NCBI GenBank assembly: GCA_023459215.1
Contig: JAEWVF010000050.1
Span: 33,010-97,009 of the forward strand
From: Chloroflexota bacterium
GTDB lineage: Bacteria > Chloroflexota > Anaerolineae > Anaerolineales > Villigracilaceae
DNA length: 64,000 nt
Direction of reading: 5' to 3'
The notes below the pieces were generated by a model. It was not told the DNA's origin. It saw only the letters and a list, made by a program, of their open reading frames with translations, and ran no database searches. The position numbers and the translations under genes were made by a program. This document shows, in pieces, positions 60,801 through 64,000 of the stretch (position 1 is the first letter of the stretch; each line of letters begins with the position of its first letter).

Positions 60801-63800
60801 AACGCCCCGAGGTGTCACTGACGCGGGCCGTGATCTGGTAGGTGCCGCCCAGCGGCGTGCCAAACTCGCAAACTCCCGGCTCGGATTCAGACTGGACGGT
60901 GCATCTCTGCACATCCTGGGGTTCCTCGAGCCATTCGCCGCCGCGGGAAACCCATTCCAGGCGGGCGGCTTCGATCTCGACCGGGCGGCCAACGACCGGG
61001 TTGCCATCCAGATCGGTCACAATGTACTCGACCTTGAGCGGCGTGCCTTTCTGGACAAAATAGCGCTCGGTGCGCAAACCGATATACACATCCGCCGGGT
61101 GGACGAGCAAAGTCGTGCTGCTGGCCCAGGCCTGGCGGTTGACATCCATCACGGAGGCTTCGGCCAGCACGCTGCGCGGCTTGGGATCATTGGCCGGGTT
61201 GCCTTCAGGGCTGAAATCGAGGCGCAGATAATGGAATCCGCCCGCATCGGTCTTGCCGCTGAAGGTTTCGGTCTGGGTATCGCCATCGCCGCCGGGAATA
61301 TCCCAATACTCGTAATAACGCCACCATGGCCGCCAGGTGCCAAAGGTGAAATCGGGCCAGTTGGGCGGGGCATAACTACCGGGCGAAGTGGTCACTGTCC
61401 AGGTGGTTTCGGCGTTCGGCAGCGCGCCGCCCGCGTAATATTTGGCTTCGACCGAAACGACAGCGTGCCCGTCCACGAAATACGGGCCAGTGGTCTCATT
61501 CTTGGCGGTAACTTCGAACTCAGGGCGGCGAAATTCCTGGATTTGGAAGGCATGGTAATGCTGCGAACCTTCCACGCCGCTGGCTGCGTTGAAGTAGATG
61601 GTGGCCTGCCCAAGGTTGACCACTTCCGGCAGGGTGACGGCAAAATCGAAGCCGCCCAGGGCATTGACATCGACCCGGCCCTCGCCAATGGTGTTACCGG
61701 TCGCATCGCTGATCTGGTAGGAAACGGAATCCAGGCCATTCGCCAGGCCGACATCGCCGTTGATGCCGCCGCCAATCTGGCGGATCCAACCCTTAAGATG
61801 GACTTCCTCGCCGGGGCGGTACATGGCGCGGTCGTCAAAAACGAACCAACGCAGGCTGTCACTTGGGGGCGCAACAACCCAGCCGCCATCCGACCAATAA
61901 TAGGAGGAACGCGGCAGGAAGGCGACATCGTTGCCTTTGCGCGCCGTCAGATAGTTGGCCGAAGTGGGCAGGTCAAAGCGCGCCACACCGCCCTTGTCGG
62001 TGGTGTAGGTTGTGCCATTCTCCGGCTGGACGCTGATTCCGCTCAGGGGCGCGCCCGTTTTCAGGTCGGTAGCCCAGGCCACCATCTGGCTGTAATCGTT
62101 ATAAGCATCCAGGCCAATCTGGGTCGCCTGCACCCAGGCAATCACCGTCTGCGAAGTCCTGCGCCACGGGTCCAGTTCGATCAGCGGCTTGGGCGGCTCG
62201 ACAATAATCGCCAGATGACCCAGGCCGTTATCCAGGTAAGGCGTCAGGTCGATGTCGACCTGACTGAGGGTATCGGCGGGCAGGTCAAGGGACATGGACT
62301 GGTCGTAAAGCAAACGGCCAGGCATGGCAACCTGCGATTCGGGGTCCTGCCACTCGCGCAGGTAGGTTTTGTATTGCGCCCAATCCGCGGGCTGGACGGA
62401 ATAGATTTTCACGTTCACGCGCGGATGGTTGATCACATAGACCGAAAAAACCGGCTTGTTCGTGGCCGGGTCAAGGGTCAGGAAATTCTGGCCCGGCCCC
62501 ACCAGGATCGGGTCGACCTTGCCGACCTTAAAGGTCAGGCGCTGGTCGCTGCCCAGGGTCTGGCCGAAAATATCCTTGAGTTCGCCCGAAACGGTCACGG
62601 TGTAATTTGTGCGGCCGCGGGTTTCACCGCTGATTTCGATGTTCGTGCCATACGGGTTGGCAATCGCGCCGGGAATCTCAGGATCGACCTTGAGCATTTC
62701 CTGGCTGAAGGCCGAAAGGTCGAGCGGATTATTGAAACGGATATAGAAAGGAGTCAGCGGCGGGCACTCATCCTCGTACCAGGAGCAGCCGTGCTGCTCG
62801 ATGCGCAAGGGCGCATAGGTTGAAAAACCGTACGAGTAGGCTTCGCTGGAGACCAGCGGGCCTTCATCCGATGGGGTTCCGGGGCCAATCGTGACCGCAA
62901 TCCGCGTATCAGCCGGGAACGGTTTGGTGGCCTTGAATGCCAGCCAGCGGCCTTCGAGCGCGTTTTTCACCAGGTCGCTGACCGCTTCGTTCTCGGCAAT
63001 TTCATCTTCACTGGCGAGCGCCAGTTCAACCTGCTGGTTACCTGCATAAACCTGGATCGTCGCCAGCACCGCTGCCGGGTCGATACGCTGGTCAAATGCC
63101 ACCCAGAAAAGCGGTTCGAGCGGCTGGGGTTCATCGTAAGGATAGGTGGCCTGTACCCGTGGGGCCGGCGTTTTGAAGGTCCAGCTTACGGCTTCGGCCA
63201 GTTTCCCGCCGGTCAGCGATTCTGTCCCAGCGGGGACGGTTACACGATACTCGGTCGCCTTCGGCAGGCGGTCGATCAAGGCCGAGTCATACTGGAAGGT
63301 CAGGGTTTTCGTTCCCAACCAGCGCCAGGTGCCGGGCAGGTCAGGTTCGATATTGACCGGCACATCTTTCTCGGCCAGGTTTTCAAGTGTAGTCAGCGGC
63401 ACCATCGGCTGATTGAAAGTGACGCTGATGAACGGGGCCAACGGGATGTCGCCCTCCGGGGCATAACGCAACACTTCAAGCGGACCGCTCTCGCCCACCT
63501 CGGGCATGGCCGCCGTTTCGTTAGGCGGGAAGCTGTCCCTGATGGTTTCGCCGGGGCGCGGTGGAGGCAGCACATCCGCCGGAAGCCTGAAATCGGTCTG
63601 GCCGGTTGAATCCGGCACAAAGGGTGCCAGCCGCGCAAAAATCCGGGCAATCTCCTCTTCACTGAGGGGTTCGCCCTCCGCCGGCGGCAGGGTTTCAAAG
63701 CCCTCGGCAGGCGCCTGTCCTTCACTTAAATCAAGATTCATCTGGGCCGGTTCTCCTTGTTCGTCGGTACCCGGCAGCAAGCCGGGATCGACAGCAATGG

Positions 63801-63948
63801 GGGCAGGCGTTGCCCAACCCGGCAAAGTAATCGCCGGCGGCGCAACCCATACCAGGATGACGAGCGCGCACAAACAAGCCAGGACAAGCACGCCAAGCGG
63901 CAGGAACAGCCACTTCGAGCGCAGGAATTGTACAAAAGCGTTTTTCAT
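57859..63948 (-). CDS. Bacterial alpha-2-macroglobulin family protein
   Basis: A 2029-residue envelope protein anchored by an N-terminal membrane helix (about 12-37), with the rest outside the membrane. After a Pro/Glu spacer come macroglobulin-type beta domains: ISVTFNQPMVPLTT near 180; RWFVFDDRAMYRPGEEVHLKGWIRQ near 695, typical of the MG2 domain. The thioester motif CSEQ is at Cys1538 in QYPYECSEQLASRI, followed by an all-helical thioester domain. Bacterial A2Ms trap attacking proteases in the periplasm or at the surface. GGAGAACTC precedes the ATG. No pbpC is visible before the window ends. Confidence 0.92.
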   Translation of the reverse strand: MKNAFVQFLRSKWLFLPLGVLVLACLCALVILVWVAPPAITLPGWATPAPIAVDPGLLPGTDEQGEPAQMNLDLSEGQAPAEGFETLPPAEGEPLSEEEIARIFARLAPFVPDSTGQTDFRLPADVLPPPRPGETIRDSFPPNETAAMPEVGESGPLEVLRYAPEGDIPLAPFISVTFNQPMVPLTTLENLAEKDVPVNIEPDLPGTWRWLGTKTLTFQYDSALIDRLPKATEYRVTVPAGTESLTGGKLAEAVSWTFKTPAPRVQATYPYDEPQPLEPLFWVAFDQRIDPAAVLATIQVYAGNQQVELALASEDEIAENEAVSDLVKNALEGRWLAFKATKPFPADTRIAVTIGPGTPSDEGPLVSSEAYSYGFSTYAPLRIEQHGCSWYEDECPPLTPFYIRFNNPLDLSAFSQEMLKVDPEIPGAIANPYGTNIEISGETRGRTNYTVTVSGELKDIFGQTLGSDQRLTFKVGKVDPILVGPGQNFLTLDPATNKPVFSVYVINHPRVNVKIYSVQPADWAQYKTYLREWQDPESQVAMPGRLLYDQSMSLDLPADTLSQVDIDLTPYLDNGLGHLAIIVEPPKPLIELDPWRRTSQTVIAWVQATQIGLDAYNDYSQMVAWATDLKTGAPLSGISVQPENGTTYTTDKGGVARFDLPTSANYLTARKGNDVAFLPRSSYYWSDGGWVVAPPSDSLRWFVFDDRAMYRPGEEVHLKGWIRQIGGGINGDVGLANGLDSVSYQISDATGNTIGEGRVDVNALGGFDFAVTLPEVVNLGQATIYFNAASGVEGSQHYHAFQIQEFRRPEFEVTAKNETTGPYFVDGHAVVSVEAKYYAGGALPNAETTWTVTTSPGSYAPPNWPDFTFGTWRPWWRYYEYWDIPGGDGDTQTETFSGKTDAGGFHYLRLDFSPEGNPANDPKPRSVLAEASVMDVNRQAWASSTTLLVHPADVYIGLRTERYFVQKGTPLKVEYIVTDLDGNPVVGRPVEIEAARLEWVSRGGEWLEEPQDVQRCTVQSESEPGVCEFGTPLGGTYQITARVSDTSGRYNQSRITRWVSGGQLRPSRKVEQEEATLIPDKETYQPGDVAEILVQSPFAPAEGLLTVTRSGMLYTERFSIDESGATTLRVPIEEKHIPNLNIQVDLTGAAPRTDDQGNIQADLPARPAYALGSLTLNVPPLARTLALEVAPLESKLEPGGATSIEIALTDAAGNPVPDAEVALVVVDEAILALSNYQMADPLNTFYSSRPALLESLYARASIILVDPAALAQQANAQRVAQEEMTFAAAPAMEAPMPEATMMADSKALGGGNAAAEPIRIRADFNPLANFSPTVRTNAAGTARVTIKLPDNLTRYRVMAVAVDETGQRFGVGESNLTARLPLMVRPSAPRFLNFGDKFELPVVLQNQTDEDMQVDVVVRAANLELGVAGLRVTVPANDRLEVRFPASTVRAGEVSLQVAAVSGTYADAATIELPVYTPATTEAFATYGVIDSGAIAQPVQYPEGVFPQYGGLEISTSSTALQALTDAVLYLVQYPYECSEQLASRILGIAALRDVLTAFEADGLPEPAELEASLARDLARLEGMQNYDGGFPYWQRGFESSPFNTVHVTHALVRARLKGFDVPETMYQNALAYLAQIENYYPYWYSENTRHTLSAYALYVRNLAGDRDIQKAENLLRDAGLENLSMSAIGWLWPIIENETRLDEIRRFVANRVVETAGAANFTTGYDEQSYLLLDSNRRTDAILLEALMEDNPQSDLIPKLVNGLLAHRTKGRWGNTQENVFVLLSLDRYFNTYEAQTPDFVARIWLGDTYAGESEFRGRTTERHETLIPMTYVLDETAGSLEDLIISKEGTGRLYYRLGLRYAPTDLNLDPLDMGFVVRREYEGLDNPEDVYRDAQGRWHIKAGARVRVKLTMVADNRRYHVALVDPLPAGLEIVNPALAVSGSTPQDTSESTFRYGWWWWGTWYEHQNMRDSRAEAFTSLLWDGVYEYSYVARATTPGTFIAPPAKAEEMYSPEVFGRSASDVVIVE

Positions 63949-64000
63949 GATGAGTTCTCCTTCCGGGCTTGAGACGTTTTCACAGGGAACATAGTTCCTG

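Noticed and set aside
59578..62823. Long plus-strand open frame (over 1000 codons) opposite the macroglobulin gene
   Set aside because: It is the antisense shadow of a gene with a clear family match (A2M domains, thioester motif). Its translation has no recognisable domain and an odd His/Gln/Arg-rich composition.

Overview
The window looks like a chromosomal segment from an Anaerolineae-like member of the Chloroflexota. The basis is many lipoproteins with long Thr/Pro/Glu-rich spacers behind the lipobox, a bacterial-type housekeeping core (UvrA, RecA, RpoC), moderately GC-rich protein-coding DNA, and many short palindromic repeats between genes. The assignment is an inference from gene style, not from a marker-gene comparison. 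No rRNA, tRNA, CRISPR array, transposase gene or replication origin was recognised.

Layout. 1-7.6 kb: uvrA, an orphan DNA methyltransferase, an AlkZ-like protein, recA (with a LexA-type box and a strong terminator) and a small NBR1-Ig lipoprotein. 7.6-16.9 kb: a truncated peptide-binding lipoprotein, then a surface-signalling locus. It has an ECF sigma factor, a membrane anti-sigma candidate and a 1523-residue lipoprotein with Thr/Pro stalks and a seven-repeat beta-propeller. A second operon follows with a PrsW-type intramembrane protease, a MinD/ParA-like ATPase, a zinc-finger protein and a small helical protein. 16.9-19.7 kb: a two-component system, divergent from a sugar-phosphate transferase. 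19.7-26.6 kb: an HD protein, sulfatase and YdcF operon, then a phosphonate-type ABC importer (phnD, phnC, phnE). 26.7-32.8 kb: two envelope proteins and rpoC, which stands apart from any rpoB.

32.9-51.6 kb is a surface-polysaccharide locus on the minus strand, headed by an EPS-type MarR-like regulator with palindromic operators. It contains nucleotide-sugar enzymes (PseB-like, RmlD-like, NeuB-like, GDP-fucose synthase-like and an epimerase), a Wzm/Wzt exporter, methyltransferases, a capsule-type glycosyltransferase and a membrane GT-C-like protein. Two foreign modules sit in it. One is an EcoRV-like restriction-modification pair. The other is a DUF3800/DUF262 gene pair that interrupts a duplicated glycosyltransferase gene. 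Two small orphan families (GxxExxY and four-helix-bundle) are also interspersed.

51.7-64 kb: tldD/tldE, an NrtR-like regulator, a protein of the family often labelled quinate 5-dehydrogenase, a lipoprotein metallopeptidase and a 2029-residue alpha-2-macroglobulin.

Three themes run through the window. (1) Several operon-leading genes lack a Shine-Dalgarno sequence and start 6-7 nt after a -10 hexamer, usually preceded by TGG or GGG, which suggests leaderless transcripts from extended -10 promoters. (2) Short palindromic repeats have spread between genes and also in frame into genes, where they add internal peptides or supply stop codons. (3) The sigma/anti-sigma/lipoprotein/PrsW/MinD neighbourhood is the best candidate for an undescribed system.
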